This document shows, piece after piece, positions 1 through 6,828 of a DNA stretch of 9,961 nt. The notes beneath the pieces were generated by a model. That model saw nothing but the letters and a program-made list of their open reading frames with translations. It ran no database searches and had not been told where the DNA came from. Source of the stretch: SIG437 sp045576235. Its GTDB lineage: Bacteria; Bacillota; Clostridia; UBA1381; UBA9506. A program made the translations under genes and the position numbers. The stretch is taken from positions 1-9,961 of the forward strand of contig JAZNGA010000015.1 of the NCBI GenBank assembly GCA_045576235.1, written 5' to 3'. Position 1 is the stretch's first letter, and each line of letters starts with the position of its first letter.

Positions 1-2
1 AT

Positions 3-686
3 ATGTTTGACGAAGAAGGAAATGCGGATATTGCACGTGCAGAAAGCGCAATCAGTGCATGGTGCAGTGTGCCGGATAAGAAAAAAGCCAAGCCTTTAGA
101 GGATTGGCAATATACAACCGATTTTCGTGCTTTGCACGATGAATTTCCCGAGCTTGTTGATAAGAATGGCAAAGGCTGGCTTTACAGGCATATAGCGAAT
201 ATTGTAGCTTATGTAAAAAAGAACCCTGATAAGGTCAGCCAAGCTGCAACCACGAAAATGAAAGGGTATTTAAACAAATTCAAAAATGATTGGCGAGAAA
301 AGATTAAGCAATTCCATACATCCATTTATGATGTTAATACCATAAACGGTTGGATAATACGATTTGACGGAATTATATCCGATGCTATTGAGCTTGGCCC
401 GCTTTGTGAAGAAGAAGTCGAAATTCCCGATTTAATTCTGGATAAGCTCCATGAGATGCTTCCCGAGAATTGTATTGAGGGAGTAACCGTTTTAATCAAG
501 TATTATATTGCCAACAGACAGCCTGACACAGATTGGGTTGTTATCTCGCACATAAATCTTGACGGATATCTTGGATATGGCACATTCACAAAGAAGCTCC
601 TTGCAACAATCCCCGAAGATATTTTAATTCGTTCAACAAATCACGGCGTTAACCGATATAAAATAATGCCGGAATTTTTGCCATAA
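3..686 (+). CDS. Unrecognised protein, probably the C-terminal part of a longer gene
   Basis: I do not recognise this family. The visible open frame gives 227 residues from an ATG at base 3 to a TAA at 684-686. Only two bases precede the ATG, so no ribosome binding site can be judged. The opening residues (MFDEEGNADIARAES) read like the middle of a protein, so the gene probably starts outside the window. The protein is soluble-looking, with no signal peptide or membrane segment. A lysine- and tryptophan-rich helical stretch covers about residues 25-105, an acidic segment about 130-155, and a mixed alpha/beta tail ends in YKIMPEFLP. Such a tail could be a small winged-helix-like or binding domain, but no motif proves it. 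It is convergent with the DUF554 gene and followed at once by a hairpin terminator. The confidence is for a real coding region, not for a function. Confidence 0.65.
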   Translation: MFDEEGNADIARAESAISAWCSVPDKKKAKPLEDWQYTTDFRALHDEFPELVDKNGKGWLYRHIANIVAYVKKNPDKVSQAATTKMKGYLNKFKNDWREKIKQFHTSIYDVNTINGWIIRFDGIISDAIELGPLCEEEVEIPDLILDKLHEMLPENCIEGVTVLIKYYIANRQPDTDWVVISHINLDGYLGYGTFTKKLLATIPEDILIRSTNHGVNRYKIMPEFLP

Positions 687-693
687 ATGAAAC

Positions 694-743
694 AAGCGGA
701 ACCGAGATTCCTTCCGATTTCTCGATTCCGCTTTTCTTTGTTT
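694..743 (+). terminator. Rho-independent terminator between convergent genes
   Basis: A 14-base arm at 694-707 (starts AAGCGGAA, ends CGAGA) pairs with 720-733 (TCTCG...TTCCGCTT) with one mismatch, C702 against A725. The loop is 12 bases, and the + strand continues with TTCTTTGTTT. It sits 8 bases after the stop codon of the first gene. The opposite strand has a poorer T-run (GTTTCATTTA), so it may also stop the leftward DUF554 transcript, less strongly. Confidence 0.8.
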
Positions 744-776
744 AAGGCGTGTCATATTTTAAGATGGCGATTTTTC

Positions 777-1478
777 CTATATAAGATTCAATATTAAATT
801 TACAATGTTATAAATAATAGGTGCATATATAATTGCAGGCAGGAAATCTGCGACTTTAATTTTTGTAATTCCCATCAGATTTGTACCTATCATTATAATC
901 AGAATTGAACCGACACAAGTCATTTCGTTAATGGCACCTGTACTCATAAACGGAGCAAGAAGTCGTGCAAGAAGAACCAGTCCGCCCTGAATAACAAAAA
1001 CTGAAACAGATGCAAGCATTACCCCAAAGCCAAGACTTGAAGCAAGCATCATTGAAGATACAAAGTCAAGAGTAGCTTTTGTAATAAGCACCGAGTTATC
1101 TCCGGTGAGTCCGGCCTGAATTGAACCTGTAACGGTCATTGAGCCGACACAGAACAGAAGTGTTGCAGTAAGCAATCCTTCAGCAACAGAAACATTCTGA
1201 CCGTCTTTTCTGAATTTTGTTTCTACACTTTTGGCAAGTCTGTTTATAGCACCGTCAATATTCAGGAGTGTCCCTGAAATTACACCTAATACAACCGATG
1301 CGATTACAATGAGAACATTTTCTCCGCATAAGCTTCCCGATATACCTATATACAAAGTGCAGGCACCCAAGCCTATCATAGCAGCCGAGCTTACTCTTTC
1401 GGGGATTCCTTTTTTAAACAATAATCCTATGCACGAGCCAAGTATTACAGTTATAACATTTATAATTACGCCTAACAT
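777..1478 (-). CDS. DUF554 family membrane protein (YdfK/YqgA-like)
   Basis: A 233-residue polytopic membrane protein of the DUF554 family, whose members include B. subtilis YdfK and E. coli YqgA; as far as I know the molecular function is unestablished. The N-terminus (MLGVIINVITVILGSCIGLL) is a typical family start, and the length is normal. Hydrophobic segments lie near residues 3-20, 32-48, 54-74, 100-120, 135-165, 180-203 and 212-233. Glycine-rich stretches such as GLGACTLYIG (36-45) and CVGSMTVTGSIQAGL (110-124) are characteristic. The ATG is three bases after the ATPase stop codon. Its ribosome binding site (AGGAG, - strand of 1485-1489) lies against the end of the ATPase gene, so the two are co-transcribed. 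Stop codon TAG. That makes it the fourth gene of the importer operon; a role in transport is possible but only inferred from position. Confidence 0.88.
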   Translation of the reverse strand: MLGVIINVITVILGSCIGLLFKKGIPERVSSAAMIGLGACTLYIGISGSLCGENVLIVIASVVLGVISGTLLNIDGAINRLAKSVETKFRKDGQNVSVAEGLLTATLLFCVGSMTVTGSIQAGLTGDNSVLITKATLDFVSSMMLASSLGFGVMLASVSVFVIQGGLVLLARLLAPFMSTGAINEMTCVGSILIIMIGTNLMGITKIKVADFLPAIIYAPIIYNIVNLILNLI

Positions 1479-1481
1479 TTT

Positions 1482-2288
1482 CTACTCCTGTTTTTTTGAA
1501 AGCATAACCTTGTCGCTTGCAAATTCGCTTCCGCTTGCTTTTTCAAACAATTCAAGAAGTTCGGGAATGGTAAGTTTTTTCTTTTCCTCTCCGGAAACAT
1601 CAACAATTATTCTGCCTTCGTGCATCATAATTAGACGATTACCATACTCGATTGCATCGTGCATATTATGAGTAATCATAAGTGTTGTAAGATTATCCTT
1701 TGAAACAATTTCATCGGTGATTTCCAAAACCTTCTTGGCAGTTTTAGGATCAAGTGCCGCAGTATGTTCGTCAAGAAGCAAAAGCTTTGGTTTTTTTAGT
1801 GTTGCCATAAGCAAAGTTAAAGCCTGTCTCTGTCCGCCTGACAGAAGCCCAACCTTTGCAGTCAGTCTTTCTTCAAGTCCCAAACCAAGAATTTTAAGAA
1901 GCTCTTTGTATTCTGCTCTTTCTTTTGATGTGATACCAGCCCTGAGCGTTCTTCTTTTCCCACGTCTTGCAGCAAGAGCGAGGTTTTCTTCAATCTGCAT
2001 ATCAGCAGCAGTTCCTGTCATGGGATCCTGAAAAACTCTGCCCAAATATTTTGCACGCTTATACTCGGGCAAGCGTGTAATGTCAACACCGTCTATTACA
2101 ATACTTCCGCAATCTACAGGATATACGCCTGCAATCATATTAAGCATGGTTGATTTTCCTGCACCGTTGCCGCCAATAACCGTTACAAAATCGCCTTTTG
2201 CAAGATGAAGATTAATTCCGTTTAATGCTTTTTTCTCATTTATTGTTCCGGGGTTAAAAGTTTTTTCAACATCTGATATATTAAGCAT
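1482..2288 (-). CDS. ABC transporter ATP-binding protein (TrpXYZ-type importer)
   Basis: The 268-residue cytoplasmic ATPase that powers uptake by the importer encoded with it. All ABC motifs are intact: Walker A GGNGAGKST (39-47), Q-loop Gln in VFQDPM (87), signature LSGGQ (149-153), Walker B LLLLDEHTAALD (169-180, catalytic Glu174) and the switch His207 in MITHNM. The His after the Walker B Glu (DEHTAALD) is usual for ATPases that partner with ABC_sub_bind lipoproteins. The ATG overlaps the permease stop by 8 bases (ATGCTTAA shared), which suggests translational coupling. It still has its own AAAGGGGG ribosome binding site, around 2297-2304. Stop codon TAG. Substrate specificity comes from the binding protein, so the ATPase alone does not tell what is imported. 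Confidence 0.95.
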   Translation of the reverse strand: MLNISDVEKTFNPGTINEKKALNGINLHLAKGDFVTVIGGNGAGKSTMLNMIAGVYPVDCGSIVIDGVDITRLPEYKRAKYLGRVFQDPMTGTAADMQIEENLALAARRGKRRTLRAGITSKERAEYKELLKILGLGLEERLTAKVGLLSGGQRQALTLLMATLKKPKLLLLDEHTAALDPKTAKKVLEITDEIVSKDNLTTLMITHNMHDAIEYGNRLIMMHEGRIIVDVSGEEKKKLTIPELLELFEKASGSEFASDKVMLSKKQE

Positions 2289-3213
2289 TTACTTTACCCC
2301 CTTTATGTTTTCTCATATGCTTTTGAGTATACTGTCCTTTCCAATACGGAACAGCAAGGAAGATTGCAACAATCGCTGCTGAAAGAAGCTTCAAGAGGTT
2401 TGCATCCATTCCCAAAGTGATAACCGTTTGAATTACAATATAATAGATAATCGAACCAAACGCAACTGACAAAAGTCTTAATGCAAAGTTTTTGAATATT
2501 TTACCGAACAATGCTTCGCCTATGATAACTGCGGCAAGACCGATAACGATTGCGCCCTGTCCCATTTTAACATCAGCAAAGCCCTGATACTGTGCAAGGA
2601 ATGCTCCCGAAAATGCCACAAGTCCGTTTGAAAGCATAATACCAAGAACTTTATTTAGGTTTGTGTTAATACCTTGCGCACGGCTCATATTTAGATTTGT
2701 TCCTGTTGCTCTTATTCCGCAACCCATTTCAGTTCCAAAGAACCAGTATAAAAGAGCAATCAAAATAACTAAAACCACTCCTACTGTTATGAGCGGATTA
2801 TGGAATGCAAACTCCTTAACCCAACGAAGCGAAACAAGGAGGTCTGTCTGATTAACATTTATAGATTGATTTGCTTTGCCCATTATTTTAAGGTTTATGG
2901 AATAAAGTGCAAGTTGTGTCAGTATTCCCGATAAAATCGCAGGAATTCCCATAAGGGTATGCAAAAGTCCTGTTATAGCACCTGCCAAAAGACCTGCAAC
3001 AAATGCAAGTAACATTGCAAGCCACAAATTACATCCGTTTAAAATAAGTATGACTGCAACCGCACCGCCTGTCGCAAAGGAGCCATCAACAGTCAGATCT
3101 GCTACATCTAATATTCGGTATGTGATATAAACACCGATAGCCATAATGCCCCATATAAGTCCTTGCGAAAAAGAACCAGGTAAAGCATTTATAAGTTGTG
3201 ATATAATTTCCAT
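2281..3213 (-). CDS. ABC transporter permease (LivH-like, BPD_transp_2)
   Basis: Membrane permease of the same importer, 310 residues from the ATG at 3213. The fold is that of the branched-chain amino-acid permease superfamily: about eight hydrophobic segments with short polar loops. A conserved N-terminal block, RILDVADLTVDGSFATGG (about 33-50), is typical of permeases paired with TrpX-like binding proteins. A second block, ATGTNLNMSRAQGIN, precedes the later membrane segments and resembles the cytoplasmic coupling region. The tail is basic (KGQYTQKHMRKHKGG), as expected for the inside face. An upstream in-frame GTG at 3222 would add three residues (MNE). I prefer the ATG because a GGGTGA-like ribosome binding site precedes it, while the GTG has none. 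The 3' end overlaps the ATPase gene. Confidence 0.93.
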   Translation of the reverse strand: MEIISQLINALPGSFSQGLIWGIMAIGVYITYRILDVADLTVDGSFATGGAVAVILILNGCNLWLAMLLAFVAGLLAGAITGLLHTLMGIPAILSGILTQLALYSINLKIMGKANQSINVNQTDLLVSLRWVKEFAFHNPLITVGVVLVILIALLYWFFGTEMGCGIRATGTNLNMSRAQGINTNLNKVLGIMLSNGLVAFSGAFLAQYQGFADVKMGQGAIVIGLAAVIIGEALFGKIFKNFALRLLSVAFGSIIYYIVIQTVITLGMDANLLKLLSAAIVAIFLAVPYWKGQYTQKHMRKHKGGKVNA

Positions 3214-3239
3214 TTCATTCACCCACTAAAACTTTGTTA

Positions 3240-3266
3240 GCCGGAGAGAAATATATTCCCTCCGGC
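3240..3266 (-). other. Intercistronic hairpin between binding-protein and permease genes
   Basis: On the - strand an 11-base arm (GCCGGAGGGAA) pairs with TTCTCTCCGGC, with one G-U wobble, around a 5-base TATAT loop. It begins 15 bases after the binding-protein stop codon and ends 27 bases before the permease ATG. The sequence after it (TAACAAAGTTTTAG) is not a good T-run, so it is better read as an RNA-stability or partial-termination hairpin that favours the lipoprotein over the membrane subunits. Confidence 0.65.
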
Positions 3267-3280
3267 CGAAAATTTACTAA

Positions 3281-4255
3281 TTAATTTTCTTCAATAGCTG
3301 TATATCCATCAAGAGGTGTAATTCCTAAAGCTTCGCAATTCTGCTTATTGTATTTAGGAGTCTGTTTTTCTGCATATTCAATAGGCATTGTAGAAATGTC
3401 AGCACCGTCTCTCAAAATCTTAACTGCCATCTTACCAGTTGTGTATCCAAGATCATAGTAGCTGATAGAAAGTGTTGCAATACCGCATCCTGAACAAATA
3501 CCTTCTTCGCCTGCAATTACAGGGATCTTCTTAGGTTCGCAGATGTTATCAATAATTCCTGTGTTTTCTGCAACAGTATTATCTGTTGGAACATAGATTA
3601 CATCTGATTTGTCTGCTGCAGTTGTGCAAATCTGAGCAAGGTCATTGGAATCTGTGAAAGGATATAATGTAGCTGTAAGACCTTTCTTTTCAAGCTCTGC
3701 TTTAACAACATCTACCTGATACTGGCTGTTTGCTTCTTTTGAGCAGTAAAGAAGACCTACATTTTTAGCATCCGGACACCACTGGGTAATCATTTCTGCC
3801 TGTTTATCAAGAGGAGCAAGGTCGGATGTACCTGAAATGTTTCCGCCTACTGTTCCGTTGAAGTTTTTAATTTCAAGAGCCACACCGTATTCTGTAACTG
3901 ATGTACCAAGGATAGGAATATCGCCTGTTGCTGCTGCCGCTGCCTGAAGAGCAGGAGTAGCGTTAGCCATAATTAAATCCACATTATTGGAAACAAACTG
4001 GTTTGCGATGGTTGAACATGTATTTGGATCATTCTGCCCATTCTGGAAGTCAAACTCAACCGCGTCTTCACCAAGTTCGTCAATAATTGCCTGCTTGAAG
4101 CCTTCTGTTGCAGCATCTAGAGCTACATGCTCAACAAGCTGAACAATACCGATTTTATACTTTGCACCCTCTGAACTGTCACCTGAACAACCGGTGAGCG
4201 ATAAACAACCTACGCACATAACAAGTGCCAACATAAGAGATAATACCTTTTTCAT
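3281..4255 (-). CDS. TrpX-like ABC substrate-binding lipoprotein (ABC_sub_bind family)
   Basis: The 324-residue extracellular binding subunit, anchored by a lipid. Residues 1-22 form a lipoprotein signal: MKK, a hydrophobic core, then lipobox LTGC with the modified Cys23. The mature protein follows the ABC_sub_bind (PF04392) pattern: IGIVQLVEH (35-43), ALDAATEGF (45-53), GTSVTEYG (117-124), GGNISGTSD (137-145), SKEANSQYQ (172-180) and VPTDNTVAE (222-230). These match the TrpX group of predicted aromatic amino-acid importers. Those are often preceded by tryptophan T-boxes in other Firmicutes; no T-box is present here, so the ligand stays open. The ATG has a TAAGGAG site eight bases upstream and a good promoter before that. 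It is the first gene of a four-gene operon and lies opposite a LysR regulator. Stop codon TAA. Confidence 0.93.
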   Translation of the reverse strand: MKKVLSLMLALVMCVGCLSLTGCSGDSSEGAKYKIGIVQLVEHVALDAATEGFKQAIIDELGEDAVEFDFQNGQNDPNTCSTIANQFVSNNVDLIMANATPALQAAAAATGDIPILGTSVTEYGVALEIKNFNGTVGGNISGTSDLAPLDKQAEMITQWCPDAKNVGLLYCSKEANSQYQVDVVKAELEKKGLTATLYPFTDSNDLAQICTTAADKSDVIYVPTDNTVAENTGIIDNICEPKKIPVIAGEEGICSGCGIATLSISYYDLGYTTGKMAVKILRDGADISTMPIEYAEKQTPKYNKQNCEALGITPLDGYTAIEEN

Positions 4256-4263
4256 AACAAAAA

Positions 4264-4270
4264 CTCCTTA
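4264..4270 (-). promoter_or_regulatory. Ribosome binding site of the substrate-binding lipoprotein
   Basis: The - strand reads TAAGGAG, eight bases before the ATG at 4255. This fixes the lipoprotein start and agrees with the MKK signal peptide. Confidence 0.85.
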
Positions 4271-4312
4271 CATAAAATAAAAATTTGATAATAATTAGGT
4301 TTTACCAAGTAC

Positions 4313-4341
4313 TTGCTTTTTTCTGTAACATAGTATATAAT
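4313..4341 (+). promoter_or_regulatory. Sigma-A promoter of the LysR-type regulator
   Basis: On the + strand, TTGCTT (4313-4318) and TATAAT (4336-4341) are 17 bases apart. Transcription should begin near 4348, about 65 bases before the regulator's ATG. The -10 shares bases 4336-4337 with the opposite promoter's -10. Confidence 0.7.
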
Positions 4342-4360
4342 ATTTTTTATCATTAGTCAA
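4332..4360 (-). promoter_or_regulatory. Sigma-A promoter of the ABC importer operon
   Basis: On the - strand, TTGACT (4355-4360) and TATACT (4332-4337) are separated by exactly 17 bases. Transcription should begin near 4325, giving a leader of about 70 bases before the lipoprotein ATG. Its -10 box overlaps the -10 box of the divergent lysR promoter, so the two promoters probably compete for RNA polymerase. Confidence 0.8.
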
Positions 4361-4370
4361 ACGAATAGTT

Positions 4371-4387
4371 TTAATGATTACCATTAA
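4371..4387. promoter_or_regulatory. Candidate LysR-type operator (inverted repeat)
   Basis: TTAATG, five bases, then CATTAA forms a perfect six-base inverted repeat of 17 bases. Its size and A/T-rich dyad fit a LysR binding box (T-N11-A type). It lies just downstream of the predicted lysR start site and just upstream of the importer -35. From there a bound regulator could repress its own gene and contact polymerase at the importer promoter. Only the repeat is seen; the binding is inferred. Confidence 0.4.
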
Positions 4388-4412
4388 GATTTTTAATGTT
4401 GGAGGATATACA

Positions 4413-5303
4413 ATGGAATTACGTAATTTAATCACTTTTATTCATGTTGCAGAGCTTGGGAGCTTTACAAAAGCCGGGGAACAGCTTGGCTATTCTCAAT
4501 CAACTATATCAGTTCAGATAAAGCAGTTAGAAGACGAACTTGGCTGTCTTTTGTTTGAAAGAATAAATCATACTATAACACTTACACAAAGAGGTCATGA
4601 GCTTGTTTCCTATGCCCATCAGGTTCGTGCTCTTACCGATGAGTTCAAAGAAAATCTCGAAGAAGAAAAGAAGTGTAGCGGACATATACATCTTGTAACG
4701 CCCGATTCTTTGTGTGATGCTATGGTTACCCCGAACTATATTGATTTTCATACAAAATATCCTGATATTTCTGTCAAATTCACAACTGCAGATACAGCAG
4801 TGATGTTTGATATGCTTGATCATAATGAGGCAGATGTCATAATAACACTTGACAGTCACTCATATCATAAAGACTATGTTATTGCAAAAGAAGAGCCTGT
4901 TTCAATGCACTTTGTTGCAAATACCAAATCGAAGTTCGCCGGCAAAAAGAACTTATCCATTCACAATATTATTAACGAGCCGTTTATTTTAACCGAGTAC
5001 GGTCAGGGCTACAGACGAGTTTTTGATAAAGAGCTTGCCAAAAAGTCATTAGAGATAACTCCAATCCTTGAAATCGGAAGAACCGATATGATAACCGCAC
5101 TGATTGCCCAGGGTGATATGCTTTCCTTTTTGCCTGACTTTGTAACAAAGGACTTTATCGAATCGGGAGAATTGTGCTATCTTGATGTTTGTGATATGGA
5201 TGTAGATATCTGGAAACAGCTTATCTATCATAAAAATAAATGGATGTCAAAAGCACTTAAAACATTGATTGACTATATGATGGAAAATGACTTTACAAAC
5301 TAA
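4413..5303 (+). CDS. LysR-type transcriptional regulator
   Basis: A 296-residue DNA-binding regulator. The N-terminal winged helix-turn-helix has the family pattern MELRNLITFIHVAELGSFT (1-19), then AGEQLGYSQSTISVQIKQLE (21-40) with the recognition helix, and LLFERINHTITLTQRG. A linker helix follows, and about residues 88-290 form the effector-binding domain. The start is at 4413, not the in-frame ATG at 4374. GGAGG at 4401-4405 stands seven bases before 4413, the protein then begins like other LysR proteins, and the length is normal. It is divergent from the importer operon, the classic arrangement for a LysR protein that controls its neighbour, so the importer's ligand may also be its co-inducer. 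Stop codon TAA, followed by a shared terminator. Confidence 0.95.
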   Translation: MELRNLITFIHVAELGSFTKAGEQLGYSQSTISVQIKQLEDELGCLLFERINHTITLTQRGHELVSYAHQVRALTDEFKENLEEEKKCSGHIHLVTPDSLCDAMVTPNYIDFHTKYPDISVKFTTADTAVMFDMLDHNEADVIITLDSHSYHKDYVIAKEEPVSMHFVANTKSKFAGKKNLSIHNIINEPFILTEYGQGYRRVFDKELAKKSLEITPILEIGRTDMITALIAQGDMLSFLPDFVTKDFIESGELCYLDVCDMDVDIWKQLIYHKNKWMSKALKTLIDYMMENDFTN

Positions 5304-5314
5304 AAACAAAGACA

Positions 5315-5346
5315 AAGGGCGTGCCTCCAAAATGAGACACGCCCTT
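5315..5346 (-). terminator. Terminator of the ligase/ACT-MBL operon, shared with lysR
   Basis: AAGGGCGTG (5315-5323) pairs with CACGCCCTT (5338-5346); inside, one mismatch is followed by CTC/GAG and a CAAAAT loop. On the - strand the hairpin is followed by TGTCTTTGTTTTT, a good T-run, so its main job is to end the leftward operon. On the + strand the tail is AAATAATATAATTT, weaker, but it lies 11 bases after the lysR stop and may work in both directions. Confidence 0.8.
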
Positions 5347-5358
5347 AAATAATATAAT

Positions 5359-6795
5359 TTAGGAACTGACTGAATACTCTTTTTTAAATCCGTGAGCACC
5401 AAAGATTTGCCATTTGCCAACACCAAGTCTTTGCATGATTGCTTTTCTCTCTTCCAAGCACAGTTTTGTGTCAGTATCAACAGAAGTCATAAGTATCGGT
5501 GCATACTGATTGTATTCTGCTTGTTCTGCAGTTAATCCATGAGTGTTGATGTAAATATCACCTGTAATTGCAATATGCTTTGAATAGTCTATCAGTACAA
5601 TCTCACCGGGCAAGTGTCCGCCTTTGCCTTCATACACTTCAAAATGCAATTCTTCAAAATCAAAGAAACCAATCTGTGTAAGCGGTTCTGTAAGATTTTC
5701 CACATCACTCCACATTACAGTTATCTTCTGAGGATTTACCGTTTTATATGAAGTCAGGATTTTACAAATGTTTATATACGGCTTGTGGAGAGGATTGGAT
5801 TCTCTGTATCCGTCCCTGCCTTCAAATTCATTTACAAGGCATTTAGCTGTTTTTGCGCTTGCAATTACCTTATCAAACATTGGAAGAAGTCCGCAGTGGT
5901 CAACATCCGCATGAGTTACAAGGATTGTCTTTTCCATAGTATCAAACTCAGGAAGTATTCTTCTGAATACTTCAAGCATTTCCTCAGTATAGCAAGCATA
6001 TCCGCTATCTACAAACAATACCTTGTCATTGCTTTTTATGATGATTGTATTACTTCCGCAAGGAGGCTCAACAAGAGTGATTTCCGTATTATCAGTTACC
6101 TTATGAGTGCTTATACGGGGATTAAAGTTCTTGCCTTTTGAAGCACCTAAAAGCTCTGCAAATTTACTGATGCTGTCAAATGTGCGGTAAGGCGATAATC
6201 CTTGTTCATCCAAGGTTTGCATTGCAAGGTTGACAGAAGTCAAAAGCTCACGACTCACTTCTTCTGAAAGTCCCATTGTCTGTGCCAGACCTAGAACATA
6301 AGTATTATAGAAAATACTGTTATCATAAACCTTTTCAGAGCTGTTATAATCTATCACACGAACCTTGCAAAGCTTCTCGGCTTCTTTCAAAAATTCCGAA
6401 ATTTTATCGAAATCATCAACATACAAGCCCATTTTGAAATATTGATAATCTGTTCCATTCTCCTGCGAACTGATGTAGGAGATGTTAAAGTTGAATTCAC
6501 TTATGAGTTCAAGTACATTTGTTACACTTCCCGGAACATCCGAAAGACAGAATTCTATCAAGACAACGCTTGTTTTATTTGTACCCGTTTGCAGATAACC
6601 GATTTTTTCAAGCTCGATATCTGCTTTCTTTAATTGTTCCTCCGTGCCTTCGCTATCTATAAACAAGGTGTGTGAATCAACCGCTTTGTTGTAACTTACA
6701 CGGGTAATGTTTATTCCAAGCTGCGAAAAGCATTTACTTGCTTTCAAAAACGCTCCGATATGATTAGGCATAGAGGTCACATAGGTCTTTTTCAC
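5359..6795 (-). CDS. Tandem ACT domain plus metallo-beta-lactamase-fold protein
   Basis: A 478-residue cytoplasmic fusion. Two ACT (amino-acid-sensing) domains fill about residues 1-72 and 76-150; both have the beta-strand, DVPGSVTNVLELI-type helix and NFNISYISS-type strand pattern. A helical connector covers about 158-230. The rest is a metallo-beta-lactamase fold: FVDSG (261-265), metal motif THADVDH (His295, Asp297, Asp299, His300), GGHLPGE (His394), TGD (Asp413) and GAHG (His468). The usual second His of HxHxDH is Asp297, recalling the HxExDH di-iron site of flavodiiron proteins. The reaction is unknown; thioester hydrolysis or redox chemistry are both possible. I place the start at GTG 6795, since GAGGTGA at 6801-6807 is an ideal ribosome binding site for it. 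The in-frame GTG at 6804 would lie inside that site and would add three residues. It is the second gene of the T-box operon, 33 bases after the ligase stop. Confidence 0.88.
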   Translation of the reverse strand: MKKTYVTSMPNHIGAFLKASKCFSQLGINITRVSYNKAVDSHTLFIDSEGTEEQLKKADIELEKIGYLQTGTNKTSVVLIEFCLSDVPGSVTNVLELISEFNFNISYISSQENGTDYQYFKMGLYVDDFDKISEFLKEAEKLCKVRVIDYNSSEKVYDNSIFYNTYVLGLAQTMGLSEEVSRELLTSVNLAMQTLDEQGLSPYRTFDSISKFAELLGASKGKNFNPRISTHKVTDNTEITLVEPPCGSNTIIIKSNDKVLFVDSGYACYTEEMLEVFRRILPEFDTMEKTILVTHADVDHCGLLPMFDKVIASAKTAKCLVNEFEGRDGYRESNPLHKPYINICKILTSYKTVNPQKITVMWSDVENLTEPLTQIGFFDFEELHFEVYEGKGGHLPGEIVLIDYSKHIAITGDIYINTHGLTAEQAEYNQYAPILMTSVDTDTKLCLEERKAIMQRLGVGKWQIFGAHGFKKEYSVSS

Positions 6796-6800
6796 ATAAA

Positions 6801-6807
6801 TCACCTC
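6801..6807 (-). promoter_or_regulatory. Ribosome binding site that decides the GTG start of the ACT-MBL gene
   Basis: The - strand reads GAGGTGA, then TTTAT, then GTG at 6795. The GTG at 6804 is part of this site, which argues against using it as the start. Confidence 0.7.
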
Positions 6808-6828
6808 GTTTATATGCTTTGTATAGAA

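Noticed and set aside
1231..2031. Open frames on the + strand opposite the DUF554 and ATPase genes
   Set aside because: They are antisense to strongly conserved coding sequence, show no family motif, and have the composition expected of shadow frames.
4256..4412. T-box or other riboswitch ahead of the importer operon
   Set aside because: The leader is only about 70 bases, with no T-box core, no terminator hairpin and no conserved stem sequence.
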